From Prochlorococcus sp. AG-409-P19 (lineage in GTDB: Bacteria; Cyanobacteriota; Cyanobacteriia; PCC-6307; Cyanobiaceae): a DNA stretch of 64,000 nucleotides. The stretch covers positions 62,001 through 126,000 of the forward strand of contig QCKO01000001.1 of assembly GCA_003215315.1 (NCBI GenBank), given 5' to 3'. Below, one piece after another: positions 46,961 to 54,683 of the stretch. Below the pieces are notes generated by a model, which worked only from the letters and a program-made list of their open reading frames with translations, did no database searches and had not been told where the DNA came from. The translations under genes and the position numbers were made by a program. Within the stretch, counting starts at the first letter, position 1; each line of letters opens with the position of its first letter.

Positions 46961-46993
46961 CAAAAGAAAAAGGGGGGCCATGTAGCACCCCCT
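46961..46993 (-). terminator. rho-independent terminator of micro-gene paralogue B
   Basis: On the minus strand AGGGGG (46988-46993) pairs with CCCCCT (46971-46976) across an 11-base loop and is followed by TTTTCTTTT. The GC-rich stem is striking in this AT-rich context. It lies 28 bases after the stop of the gene at 47021-47167. Confidence 0.75.
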
Positions 46994-47020
46994 AGGTAAA
47001 GAAAAGTAGTTTAAACAGAC

Positions 47021-47167
47021 TTACCTGTTGTTTGGATCGTTAAATCCTTCGTAGTTAGGACCTACTACAACTGCCATTACTCCAAATAAAGCCATAAAAG
47101 CAACGCCAATAAGTGGAGCTGTTGGAGCAGGTGTGCTTAGAAGTCCAGCGAAAGTTAAAGGAAACAT
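47021..47167 (-). CDS. micro-protein paralogue B, single membrane helix
   Basis: 48 codons. MFPLTFAGLLSTPAPTA, a membrane helix (PLIGVAFMALFGVMAVVVG), then PNYEGFNDPNNR. A duplicate of the product at 46494-46637. A strong terminator follows, suggesting a well-expressed monocistronic gene. The flanking AAGTTAAAGGAAACATG region holds a plausible ribosome-binding AAAGGA. Confidence 0.75.
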   Translation of the reverse strand: MFPLTFAGLLSTPAPTAPLIGVAFMALFGVMAVVVGPNYEGFNDPNNR

Positions 47168-47495
47168 GGCCATTAGAAAGACCGTATATAAATAACAGGC
47201 AACTAGTCATATGCCTAATGAAATTTTACTTTGTAACATTTGTACTTCATTCTCATAAGCTTTCATAATGAAAAAAACTAAAGTTCAAATCTCAAAAAAC
47301 AAGCCATTTTAATATCAAAAACGCAATGAAATAATTACTAAGGATCAAAGAGCGAGATAGATTAAAAGAAAGATCTAATCTATGTAGCTGGAAACTGGAT
47401 AAGAATTAAGAGCTGTTAAAAAGTTTTGAGACAATGACATATATATTCCTCAAAAATATACATAGTCTTATAATTAACTGGTAAAATCAAATGCT
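47168..47495. other. intergenic region with divergent promoters
   Basis: 328 bases between paralogue B (minus) and the gene at 47496 (plus). No frame of protein-like quality. The half next to 47167 should carry the paralogue B promoter; no distinct operator is seen. Confidence 0.45.
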
Positions 47496-47897
47496 GTGGA
47501 AAGAATAAAAAGACCTATTACACCATTAAAAGATTTTGAGAATGCATGTCTAAAAGCGAATCTCACAAGTTCAGAACAAAAATTAATTGACTATATTAGA
47601 TTTATAGGAATCTTCAATCAACCAATTTTAGTAAAAGGTTTAAATCTAAACTCAAAACCGCCAGTACTTACGACATTATGTAATACAGCCAGAAAAATAG
47701 GTTATGAAATGCCAAAGCATTTCGCTCTAGTTAGGGAGTGGTCAAAAGAAATAAGTGATCATAAAATAAAATGGGATGGTAATTTAATATGTAGTTCGGT
47801 CTGGAACATAGATGGTGAAAGGATATCACCAGAAAATGGAACTGCTCAATATCATACATTTGTAGTTCACAAAGAACTGTTTCAAGGCCTAGAATAA
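47496..47897 (+). CDS. hypothetical protein
   Basis: 133 residues from a GTG at 47496. MERIKRPITPLKDFENACLKANLTSSEQKLIDYIRFIG resembles a helical DNA-binding or regulatory start. GFEM-type parts are absent. It has LCNTARKIGYEMPKHFALVREWSKEI and a C-terminal AQYHTFVVHKELF. Soluble; no family recognised. Confidence 0.6.
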   Translation: MERIKRPITPLKDFENACLKANLTSSEQKLIDYIRFIGIFNQPILVKGLNLNSKPPVLTTLCNTARKIGYEMPKHFALVREWSKEISDHKIKWDGNLICSSVWNIDGERISPENGTAQYHTFVVHKELFQGLE

Positions 47898-48045
47898 TTA
47901 ATCAAAGTGACAAATAAATATCCAGTAAATATTTAAATAAAACAAAATGTATAAATTCAACAAACTACAAAGCTAAATCTCACAAGTTAAAACTATTAAC
48001 TATATAAATAAAAATTTTAATTAAGTATAAATAATTAACATCGTT

Positions 48046-48246
48046 TCAACCCTGACTAGCAAACTCAAACAAAACATTAGTGAAGCCTAGCTCTTCTGCT
48101 CTATATTCCAACTTTTTATTATCTAATTCAATTTCTTTTCTAAATTGTATTGCTTCTTGTGTTTCATTAGTAGACGCGGGTATACCATCAACAACATCAA
48201 ACAAAATTCTTTTTCTGGAATTCTCATCAAGAATAGAAGAAGCCAT
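48046..48246 (-). CDS. conserved small soluble protein
   Basis: 66 residues, acidic: SSILDENSRKRILFDVVDGIP, ETQEAIQFRKEIELDNKKLEYRAEELGFTNVLFEFA. Mostly helical, ending in GFTNVLF, faintly like the end of Nif11-type domains but without the rest of that pattern. Function unknown. Confidence 0.6.
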   Translation of the reverse strand: MASSILDENSRKRILFDVVDGIPASTNETQEAIQFRKEIELDNKKLEYRAEELGFTNVLFEFASQG

Positions 48247-48483
48247 GTTAATAAAACTGTTGACTTAATCTATTACTAGCTATAAAAAAAAGAAAAAGCA
48301 TCCTATAAGGAAAATTTTTCATATAGTTAAAGACCAAACTACTTGGCAAGACACAAGAGCAACATAATCCACCAAACAAAGGATCACCAGAGAAATCGAG
48401 CCAGAAAAAAGCCGAGAGAGCTTTACACTTCGCAATATATCGTTTACATTACTTAACAGTTATATCATCAGCTCTTTCTGGTT

Positions 48484-49530
48484 GTGAGCAAGAAAAGCCA
48501 AACAAATAGTTCTGACCACACGAACTCAGTCATTGCCATAACAATGGCGACGAGTAGGCAAGGCATGTCAGTTGTTAAACATCTAGCAAGTTCAAAAAAA
48601 TACAAAATAAAGGCTCTAACAAGAAACCCATACAGTAAAAAAGCAGCTGAATTATCAAACCTGAAGAATGTTGAGGTAATCAAAGGTGATCTACTAGATA
48701 AAAAAAGCTTAAGGAATGCATTTAAGGGTGTAACAGGAATTTTTGGTAATACAACACCAACAACTGGATGGAAGTTTATAAAAGGGAGCATATCAAGGGA
48801 TTATGAGATAGCCCAGGGTAGAAATCTAATAGATGAAGTTGAATATTGCAGAAAGAATGGATCACTAAAACATTTTATATTTAGTTCAGTTTGCAAACCA
48901 AAAGATCCTCTAAAAAACAATCCAGCGCCTGGTCATTTCACCAGCAAATGGGATATAGAAGAATATATAAATCAGAAAAAATTAATTAAAAATATATCAA
49001 CCTTCCTTAGACCTGTAAGCTATTATGAAAACTTTGATATTAATTTTTCGATACTGAAATATTCAAAACAATTTTTCCCTGGTTTAGTTGATGGAGACAA
49101 AAAATGGCAAACGATAGCTGTTGATGATATAGGTAAATGGGCCAGAGCAATATTTAATACACCAGATAGATTCAAGGGAAAAGAATTGAATATTGCTGGC
49201 GAAGAACTAACAGGTAATGAAATGGGAAACGTATACTACAGTATTCAACACGAGAAAGTAGCTGGTGGCTATATAAAGCTTCCAAATATTGTCGTTAAGA
49301 TTTTGGAAGAAGATCTGGCAATTATGGCTGATTGGATAGAACGAACAGGTTATGGAGCAGATATGAAAAACCTTAAAAGTCTTGCTAAAGAATTAGAAGT
49401 AGAGAGAACATCCCTGTCAACATGGCTAAGTAAAAAATTAAATCTAGATAATACTGAAAGAAAATCTAATAAATTCATCTCCCAGCGATTAACGTCAGTA
49501 AGGAATATAGATAATGGGTATTATCTATAA
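48484..49530 (+). CDS. NmrA-like NAD(P)-binding protein
   Basis: 348 residues. A Rossmann N-terminus SVIAITMATSRQGMSVVKHL with a degenerate glycine motif (SRQG for the usual GxxG), KALTRNPYSKKA, VEVIKGDLLDKKSL and FKGVTGIFGNTTP follow the NmrA/SDR-a pattern. FSSVCKP may replace the catalytic site, as in NmrA regulators. It could be a redox sensor or a reductase; no partner is near. The start is a GTG. Confidence 0.75.
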   Translation: MSKKSQTNSSDHTNSVIAITMATSRQGMSVVKHLASSKKYKIKALTRNPYSKKAAELSNLKNVEVIKGDLLDKKSLRNAFKGVTGIFGNTTPTTGWKFIKGSISRDYEIAQGRNLIDEVEYCRKNGSLKHFIFSSVCKPKDPLKNNPAPGHFTSKWDIEEYINQKKLIKNISTFLRPVSYYENFDINFSILKYSKQFFPGLVDGDKKWQTIAVDDIGKWARAIFNTPDRFKGKELNIAGEELTGNEMGNVYYSIQHEKVAGGYIKLPNIVVKILEEDLAIMADWIERTGYGADMKNLKSLAKELEVERTSLSTWLSKKLNLDNTERKSNKFISQRLTSVRNIDNGYYL

Positions 49531-49695
49531 ACCTGAAGATTCAATAGAATTAGCTATACTTCTAAGTAAAGAAGCAATTTCCTTGTCATCACAACTTGTA
49601 TCATGCTTTAACTCTGCACAGGCATCTCTTATAGAAACATTTGTAGACCACCAGATTCCGGAAGCTTGAGTATCATCAAAATTAAATTCACTCAT
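49525..49695 (-). CDS. Cys micro-protein, ACxxLxxxTxC family
   Basis: 56 codons. FDDTQASGIWWSTNVSI then RDACAELKHDTSCDDKEIASLL. The motif ACxxLxxxTxC, with the two Cys nine apart, recurs in the micro-protein at 56823, followed by a similar helix. The two Cys could form a redox-active or structural pair. The 3' end overlaps that of the NmrA-like gene by 6 bases. Confidence 0.55.
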   Translation of the reverse strand: MSEFNFDDTQASGIWWSTNVSIRDACAELKHDTSCDDKEIASLLRSIANSIESSGL

Positions 49696-49908
49696 AATAA
49701 AGATAAATTAAAACAACATATTAAGCTTACAAGAAAGGCCTTTGATAATTATAGAAGATTTAATCACAATATAAATTAAATATCACATTCCTAAAATCAG
49801 AATTTATTCTAATTTCAAAAAAATATTAACCAAACTAATCTTTTGATTGCTAATAAAATCTGATCATATATTAATTATAAATTTTAATAATCAGAAAGTT
49901 GTATATAC

Positions 49909-50061
49909 CTATTCTTTTTTTTCTGTATTATTATCTTTATCTTCTGATCGAATCCATAGTTTTTTTGTTGGTAATTTTCTGGTCCATCTTCTCACAGCTA
50001 ATACACTTAAGCTACCAATAACAATTGTCCAGAAAAGGGGTATGAGTAGATCGTAATCCAT
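49909..50061 (-). CDS. small single-helix membrane protein
   Basis: 50 codons: MDYDLLIPLFWTIVIGSLSVLAVRRWTRKLP then a charged tail (RSEDKDNNTEKKE). One membrane helix with a basic stop-transfer. It starts directly after the stop of the gene at 50062, which supports both. A plus-strand frame over it (49847-50056) has no such logic. Confidence 0.6.
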   Translation of the reverse strand: MDYDLLIPLFWTIVIGSLSVLAVRRWTRKLPTKKLWIRSEDKDNNTEKKE

Positions 50062-50280
50062 TTAACGAGACTTTATGGTTTTTACGACTGAATTATCTAT
50101 TTTTTTCAACTCTTCAGGTAAGTCAAGGTCAAAGCTTTCCAAAAGCTGTTTCAAAAGGATTTTATTATTGCTCGCCTTATTTTGATTTCTGGACTGAAAT
50201 CGATTTATGACAAAGCCGATAGTAGCCAAGAATGCAGCACTCACTGATAATTCAATAATATTCTCTATCTCAAAATCCAT
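50062..50280 (-). CDS. small single-helix membrane protein
   Basis: 72 residues. IENIIELSVSAAFLATIGFVI forms an N-terminal membrane helix, followed by a basic linker (NRFQSRNQNKAS) and a cytosolic helix LLKQLLESFDLDLPEELKKIDN. Two-gene operon with the gene at 49909, no gap between them. Function unknown. Confidence 0.6.
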   Translation of the reverse strand: MDFEIENIIELSVSAAFLATIGFVINRFQSRNQNKASNNKILLKQLLESFDLDLPEELKKIDNSVVKTIKSR

Positions 50281-50452
50281 GTCAATTAATTTTTTTTTTA
50301 TTCTGACAGGATTTCAAAGAAAACAAACAAGTTTTAATAAAACAAAGCACAGTGACAATTTAAAGCATATAGGTTTAATAAATTAAAGGGATATAGAGAC
50401 AGAGCTACTAGTAAGATCACGGATATTTAAGCCAAAAGAATTGAATGAAGTA

Positions 50453-50724
50453 ATGAACCTCAACGAGGCGAGCGATTCCGCCTCAAAAAGGCCAAATGAG
50501 TATTTCCCCCCATTGCAAACGAAGGGAGCATAGATAGAAGAGTATATCTAAAGCAATTAAAGAAAATGGAAGAAATTCAAACTAGAAAAAATATCATTCC
50601 AATGGGATGTTATGTTGAACAAATTATTGATAATGGAGGTGTTTTGGAAAGGGTTTATAAATGTCCGGACGGCAAAGTTCATTACATACCTGAATCACTT
50701 TTATTTGCATCTGATGCATCTTAA
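50453..50724 (+). pseudogene. small conserved gene split by a frame change at a C6 run
   Basis: Frame 2 from the ATG at 50453 reads MNLNEASDSASKRPNEYFPP and stops shortly after a run of six C (50506-50511). Frame 1 continues the sense as PPIANEGSIDRRVYLKQLKKM and then EEIQTRKNIIPMGCYVEQII to the stop at 50724. Joining the frames at the C run gives about 90 residues. The 3' part alone could be translated from the ATG at 50566 (52 residues). It may be a true frameshift, slippage, or a sequencing error. Confidence 0.5.
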
Positions 50725-50834
50725 TCACCAAAACCATAAAATCATTATATACAAATAGTAAATTAAATAAAAATCTAGCAAACCATATTAAAATTTTAAA
50801 TATAATATAGTTATGATAGAAAAAACTCCTTAAC

Positions 50835-51014
50835 ATGATCTCAAATTTAGTCTATATTGGTCTGATTTCTGTCTTATTAATAATAAGTGGATGGTCTTTT
50901 AAGGCAATAATAGCAATGATTCAAGGTAAACCAATAAATACGAATTGGTCTAATCCTTTAAATTTGAAAGCTCGATGGCCAACAAAAAAAAACGAACAAA
51001 GTGAGATGAAGTGA
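50835..51014 (+). CDS. small single-helix membrane protein
   Basis: 59 codons: an N-terminal membrane helix (LVYIGLISVLLIISGWSF), then AIIAMIQGKPINTNWSNPLNLKARWP and a charged tail. The Pro/Trp-rich middle is not chance-like. TATAATATAG upstream (50801-50810) may be the promoter. Function unknown. Confidence 0.55.
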   Translation: MISNLVYIGLISVLLIISGWSFKAIIAMIQGKPINTNWSNPLNLKARWPTKKNEQSEMK

Positions 51015-51155
51015 TCATATTAATTAATTCAGCTGTGATTATTTAATAAATAGTACAGAGTAGCTCTTGCAAATACCTGATAAAAAATTAAATAGATTTC
51101 ATTGACATCCACAGATAATGAAGATTTTAGCTATAAACGTATAAACATCTTTACT

Positions 51156-51332
51156 ATGCTATCTAACCTAGACCCATTCCAGCAATTAATACTTGGGGTG
51201 ACTGCAATTGCATTAATTATGATAATATTAGTGATATTTCTAACAGGAAGCCCAGACTACAAAAATACTGACAGATTAAATAAAATTATTAAATTTGTAG
51301 AAGACAATAACAAGTCGACTCCCTCAAAATAA
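51156..51332 (+). CDS. small single-helix membrane protein
   Basis: 58 codons from the ATG at 51156 (MLSNLDPFQQLILGV). One helix (LILGVTAIALIMIILVIFLTG) and a polar tail KNTDRLNKIIKFVEDNN. The frame is open 18 codons further up to a TTG, without protein-like sequence. Unknown function. Confidence 0.5.
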   Translation: MLSNLDPFQQLILGVTAIALIMIILVIFLTGSPDYKNTDRLNKIIKFVEDNNKSTPSK

Positions 51333-51454
51333 TCAATCATAAGAATAATCTAGTAGTTTCAGCTTCAATCTAAATGCTTATAGTCATTACTTAAAAATAG
51401 ACATTGAAATATATTTAAATCTATGTCAAAATACAATAAAATAAAATTAATCAA

Positions 51455-51709
51455 ATGAATCTTAAAGACAAAATCAACGCTCAAAAATTCACCATTTTTG
51501 CTGGAATAAGTTCTTTATCACTAATAATTAGTACATTATCAATCGTCAAAACAACAAAGGAAATTCATTCTATATCAAACCACCTTGAGCCAATTTCAGT
51601 ATGGACAAAGTCTCAAAATGAATGTATTGAAAAATCATTTCGCATAAATGGAAAGAACACTAGAGGTATACCTTCAAAAGTATGGAGTTGTAATGGGGGA
51701 GGGAATTAA
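51455..51709 (+). CDS. small membrane-anchored protein
   Basis: 84 residues. FTIFAGISSLSLIISTLSIV is a membrane anchor near the N-terminus; the rest may be periplasmic, with two Cys (NECIEK and WSCNGGG) far apart that could pair. No family recognised. Confidence 0.55.
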   Translation: MNLKDKINAQKFTIFAGISSLSLIISTLSIVKTTKEIHSISNHLEPISVWTKSQNECIEKSFRINGKNTRGIPSKVWSCNGGGN

Positions 51710-51724
51710 ATATAATTTTTACAA

Positions 51725-51913
51725 TTACTTATTATAATCCCCCCACCTCTTACCAATGAGAAATCCCCACTCTTTAGCAAGTTTAACAACTTCATTATGA
51801 TTTCTGCATGAAATAAATTTTTCTTTTCTAGCTGCATCTTTTTCTATAAAATCAATCAAAAGGTTTAATTGATTAATTTTTTCCTTAAATATTTTATAAT
51901 CATTAATCGTCAT
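51725..51913 (-). CDS. Nif11-like domain protein
   Basis: 62 residues. LNLLIDFIEKDAARKEKFISCRNHNEVVKLAKEWGF follows the Nif11 leader pattern (F...d..l...l..c.n..evv.lAke.GF). The tail after it (LIGKRWGDYNK) is short and has no Cys/Thr-rich core or double-Gly cut site, so it is not an obvious lanthipeptide precursor. Role unknown. Confidence 0.65.
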   Translation of the reverse strand: MTINDYKIFKEKINQLNLLIDFIEKDAARKEKFISCRNHNEVVKLAKEWGFLIGKRWGDYNK

Positions 51914-51949
51914 AAGTTAAAGAATATATTATTTATTATACATAATGGT

Positions 51950-52063
51950 TCATTTTTCCTTATTTTCATCGATTTGAACTTGTATCTCAAATCTTGACCA
52001 TATACCTATACTTATAAGTATTAAGCCTATACAAGCTGACAATGGAGGCATTTCCAAGCCCAT
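51950..52063 (-). CDS. micro-protein, single membrane helix
   Basis: 37 codons: MGLEMPPLSACIGLILISIGI then WSRFEIQVQIDENKEK. A short N-terminus, a helix with a Cys, and an acidic tail. The GLEMPPLSA start looks conserved-type rather than random. Weak to moderate call. Confidence 0.45.
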   Translation of the reverse strand: MGLEMPPLSACIGLILISIGIWSRFEIQVQIDENKEK

Positions 52064-52199
52064 ACAAATTAAAATTTATTATTATTATCTTAACTCATTA
52101 CGAACGCATTTTTAGTAATTGTCATTTAACAAATAAATGTAGAAATCTCTTCATATAGATATATATACTATATTTTAATGAAAAGGTAATAATATTTCA

Positions 52200-53402
52200 T
52201 TATGGTTGTTGCCATATATATCTATCTCGATTCTTATCCTTTTTCACCGCTACACAATTTTTTGCAACATTCCACAGAGATTTATGGACAGGAGTTGGAT
52301 TAAATAAATAAGCATTCGGATATTCTTTTCTTAATATTCTAGTAGCTAGTCTTGCATGATAATGAGGAATAGTAGGCTCAATATGATGAACTACATGAGT
52401 AGACCCGATACTATGGTGCAGAAAGTCAAGAACTTTTCCATAAGGTCGATCTATGGATAAAAATGCTCCTCTCATATAGGAAAACTCCTTTCCTGAAAGA
52501 TGAGGAACATCAGTATCTGTATGATGAAGCCATGTATACACAACTAACCAAATATTAACAACCAGTAAAGGTGCACCATAAATACATAACATTGAAATAA
52601 AACCATAATTAATCGACCAAATAATTAATAGACTAATTACTACAATGATGCCCCAATCCGACAACCAAACCTTCTTCGCCCATGTTGAAGGCCATAGTTT
52701 TTTGGAAAATGGTGCCACTGGCCAAAAATGATTTGAAGTACCATAACGCGGACCTCCTGTTTTTCCTGCTAGCAAATAAGCCGGCCAACCGAAAATCAAA
52801 TGCAGAACAAGTTGCGTAACACCATATAAATTCTTACCTAAAAAAACTGATGATGCCATTTCTTCATTACCTCCAGCTTTCTCATTTTTACCGTCTCCAT
52901 CAATCACTAATGGAACATGAGTCTCTCCATCACTTATATGGTTTGTATATGCATGATGAACAGAATGAGATCTTTGCCAAGAAAAATATGGCACAAGCAA
53001 TATCGAATGCAAAACATAACCAACTGTAGTTTGTAGTCTTCGGTTATCAGAAAAAGCTCCATGTCCACATTCATGGGCAAGAACCCAAAGCCCCATAGCC
53101 GTAGTTCCAGAAATTAAAGAATAAAAAAACCAAAGAGGAAACATATTGATTGTTCTAGGAAGAGAAAGACCAATCAGAACAACAAATAGTTGAATTAATA
53201 TTGATTGAGTCAAGTATAAAAGAGACTTTCCTGTCTGACGTGTAAAACATTGATTAGGCAGGACAGATCTAACAGATGCCCTAGAGGGGACATCATCCAA
53301 TTTAATTTTTAAAGCTTTACCTAGAAGACCTGACAAAAGAACTTTGTCAGATTCATTCAAGTAATCAGGTGGAAGTTTTTTAATTGACAAGAAATTATCC
53401 AA
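52200..53402 (-). CDS. delta-12-type fatty acid desaturase
   Basis: 400-residue integral membrane desaturase that adds a double bond to lipid acyl chains, raising membrane fluidity. The three histidine boxes are HECGH (about 106), HSVHH (about 144) and HVVHH (about 336), which hold the di-iron centre. FSDNRRLQTTVGYVLHS after box 1 is FAD2/DesA-like, so delta-12 is more likely than omega-3. The start is a TTG at 53402. It uses reduced ferredoxin in cyanobacteria. Confidence 0.88.
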   Translation of the reverse strand: MDNFLSIKKLPPDYLNESDKVLLSGLLGKALKIKLDDVPSRASVRSVLPNQCFTRQTGKSLLYLTQSILIQLFVVLIGLSLPRTINMFPLWFFYSLISGTTAMGLWVLAHECGHGAFSDNRRLQTTVGYVLHSILLVPYFSWQRSHSVHHAYTNHISDGETHVPLVIDGDGKNEKAGGNEEMASSVFLGKNLYGVTQLVLHLIFGWPAYLLAGKTGGPRYGTSNHFWPVAPFSKKLWPSTWAKKVWLSDWGIIVVISLLIIWSINYGFISMLCIYGAPLLVVNIWLVVYTWLHHTDTDVPHLSGKEFSYMRGAFLSIDRPYGKVLDFLHHSIGSTHVVHHIEPTIPHYHARLATRILRKEYPNAYLFNPTPVHKSLWNVAKNCVAVKKDKNRDRYIWQQP

Positions 53403-53702
53403 TTAACTTAACTTTAAGAGGATGTTGGGTCACTGGCCAGAAATATGGTCAACTACCAATGAGGATGTATGCAAAGATATTTTTCAGAATACATCTATTT
53501 TATCTGTTTCCATAAAGACTTTTGATCGAAAAGATTGATAAGAAAAAATATTTGTTAATTATTATCCTTCAATTGAAAATTCGCTATAAAAATTTCCATC
53601 ACCTTTTAAAGAAATCACAAAATCACAAGAAATAACTAGCTAATTTATACAATTGAATTCGAAATTAGGCTAAAGGATACAAGGACTATAACCTATAAGT
53701 AT
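53403..53702. other. intergenic region, possible micro-gene
   Basis: The stretch after the desaturase start holds its promoter. A 38-codon plus-strand frame at 53422-53538 (MLGHWPEIWSTTNEDVCKD) has a possible AAGAGG ribosome-binding site 3 bases before the ATG and fairly complex composition. I cannot confirm it as a gene. Confidence 0.35.
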
Positions 53703-53873
53703 TTAATGTCTAGAAGGATATTCAACGGTTCCATCTGGTTTACGTATTGGCTTAGAATATAAAACCCTTAAAAGTCCTTTTGTATCCATATTGGGACTTG
53801 TTATCAAAAAGCTAACAATAAAAAAACCACCAAATATAATGATTAGAAGAACCAAAAATGGTGAGACGCCCAT
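53703..53873 (-). CDS. small single-helix membrane protein
   Basis: 56 codons from the ATG at 53873 (MGVSPFLVLLIIIFGGFF). One helix, then a polar tail NMDTKGLLRVLYSKPIRKPDG with a conserved look. The frame is open further up, but that part is Phe-rich and non-coding-like. Unknown function. Confidence 0.55.
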   Translation of the reverse strand: MGVSPFLVLLIIIFGGFFIVSFLITSPNMDTKGLLRVLYSKPIRKPDGTVEYPSRH

Positions 53874-54075
53874 CTCAGAAAATGAAAATATAAAGAAAAA
53901 TTTATAAAAAGTACTTAACGTAAATAGCATAAACAAATAAGTCAAACACAATTAATCTTAATCTCCCAAACCAAGATAAACTAATAAAAAATTTAAGCAT
54001 TAACACAATTTCGCCTAATAGTCGCCATTCCAGTAAGAGATAACGCAAAGGATGCAGGCACAGCCAAGCCAAGCT

Positions 54076-54105
54076 AAACTAATAGTACAGAAGTACTATT
54101 AGTTT
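54076..54105 (+). promoter_or_regulatory. perfect LexA-type operator within a 13-bp palindrome, with -10 box
   Basis: A perfect inverted repeat, 13 bp per arm with loop AGAA, ends 2 bases before the ATG at 54108. Its centre, TAGTAC-AGAA-GTACTA (54083-54098), matches the cyanobacterial LexA consensus RGTACNNNDGTWCB at every position. The right arm contains TACTAT (54094-54099), a -10 hexamer also seen in the umuD promoter. Transcription from it would start at or next to the ATG, giving a leaderless or nearly leaderless message. Confidence 0.7.
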
Positions 54106-54107
54106 GT

Positions 54108-54401
54108 ATGGCTAACAGCTCAAGGTCAGAGAGCGTAGGCAATTCCGATACATGTAAAAGTTGCTTCCTTTTCGTAGAGGCAGGAGATTGCGTACTCATA
54201 GATGATGGGACAAATGACCAAAACAAAACTGTTACGAATTGGTGGATAGGAAGAGTGATGTTTTGCTTTGGAGGGGCAAGAGATCCTTTAGCTAATAGCC
54301 TATTTCAAATAATAAATATAGATACGGGTAAGATCAAAATTATCAATGGTGACGAAGTTAAAGCAATAATTAAAAAAACAAATCCCAGAATTGATAAATA
54401 A
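54108..54401 (+). CDS. DUF3104 protein, probably SOS-regulated
   Basis: 97 residues. CFLFVEAGDCVLIDDG, TNWWIGRVMFCFGGARDPLANSLFQIINIDTGKIKIINGDEV match DUF3104, a family found in several copies in marine picocyanobacteria with no known function. It looks like a small beta-barrel with Cys16 and Cys19 in the N-terminal TCKSC. The perfect LexA-type operator directly upstream suggests DNA-damage control. Confidence 0.85.
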   Translation: MANSSRSESVGNSDTCKSCFLFVEAGDCVLIDDGTNDQNKTVTNWWIGRVMFCFGGARDPLANSLFQIINIDTGKIKIINGDEVKAIIKKTNPRIDK

Positions 54402-54487
54402 GATTAAATTAATGTAGAGAAACCATTGTAATTAGATGTGCAAAATAGAAAAAACAGCCATTATTTAAAAAGGAATTATCATCCATC

Positions 54488-54634
54488 ATGTCACCAACCA
54501 TCACTGAAGTGAGAGAAGCAGCAAAAGATTCTGAATACTCAGAACTTCTCGAAGATACAGAATGGGGTCCGGGGCCACATCATCCATTCATATCATTAGG
54601 TTATTCAGATTTATTGGAAGACACAGACTGGTAA
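54488..54634 (+). CDS. acidic micro-protein with duplicated 10-residue motif
   Basis: 48 codons. Residues 17-26 (YSELLEDTEW) and 39-48 (YSDLLEDTDW) are near-identical repeats, joined by GPGPHHPFISLG. The protein ends right at the second repeat. Very acidic, soluble. It follows the DUF3104 gene by 86 bases with no terminator in between, so it may share its SOS promoter. No family recognised. Confidence 0.6.
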   Translation: MSPTITEVREAAKDSEYSELLEDTEWGPGPHHPFISLGYSDLLEDTDW

Positions 54635-54683
54635 TGATTCGATAAATTATTTGATTAATAAAAGAAAGCTATCAATCATAAAT

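Noticed and set aside
46803-46985. Plus-strand open frame of 60 codons
   Set aside because: It crosses the rho-independent terminator of the minus-strand gene and has an unstructured, basic composition.
49847-50056. Plus-strand open frame of 69 codons
   Set aside because: It lies opposite a minus-strand membrane micro-gene (49909-50061) that abuts the upstream gene and has a sensible helix-plus-basic-tail design. The plus frame has no such structure.
50457-50484. Mutually exclusive hairpins CCTC/GAGG and GAGGCG/CGCCTC, riboswitch-like
   Set aside because: The sequence is better explained as coding sequence of the small frameshifted gene (NLNEASDSASKRPNE); pairing is short and no expression platform follows.
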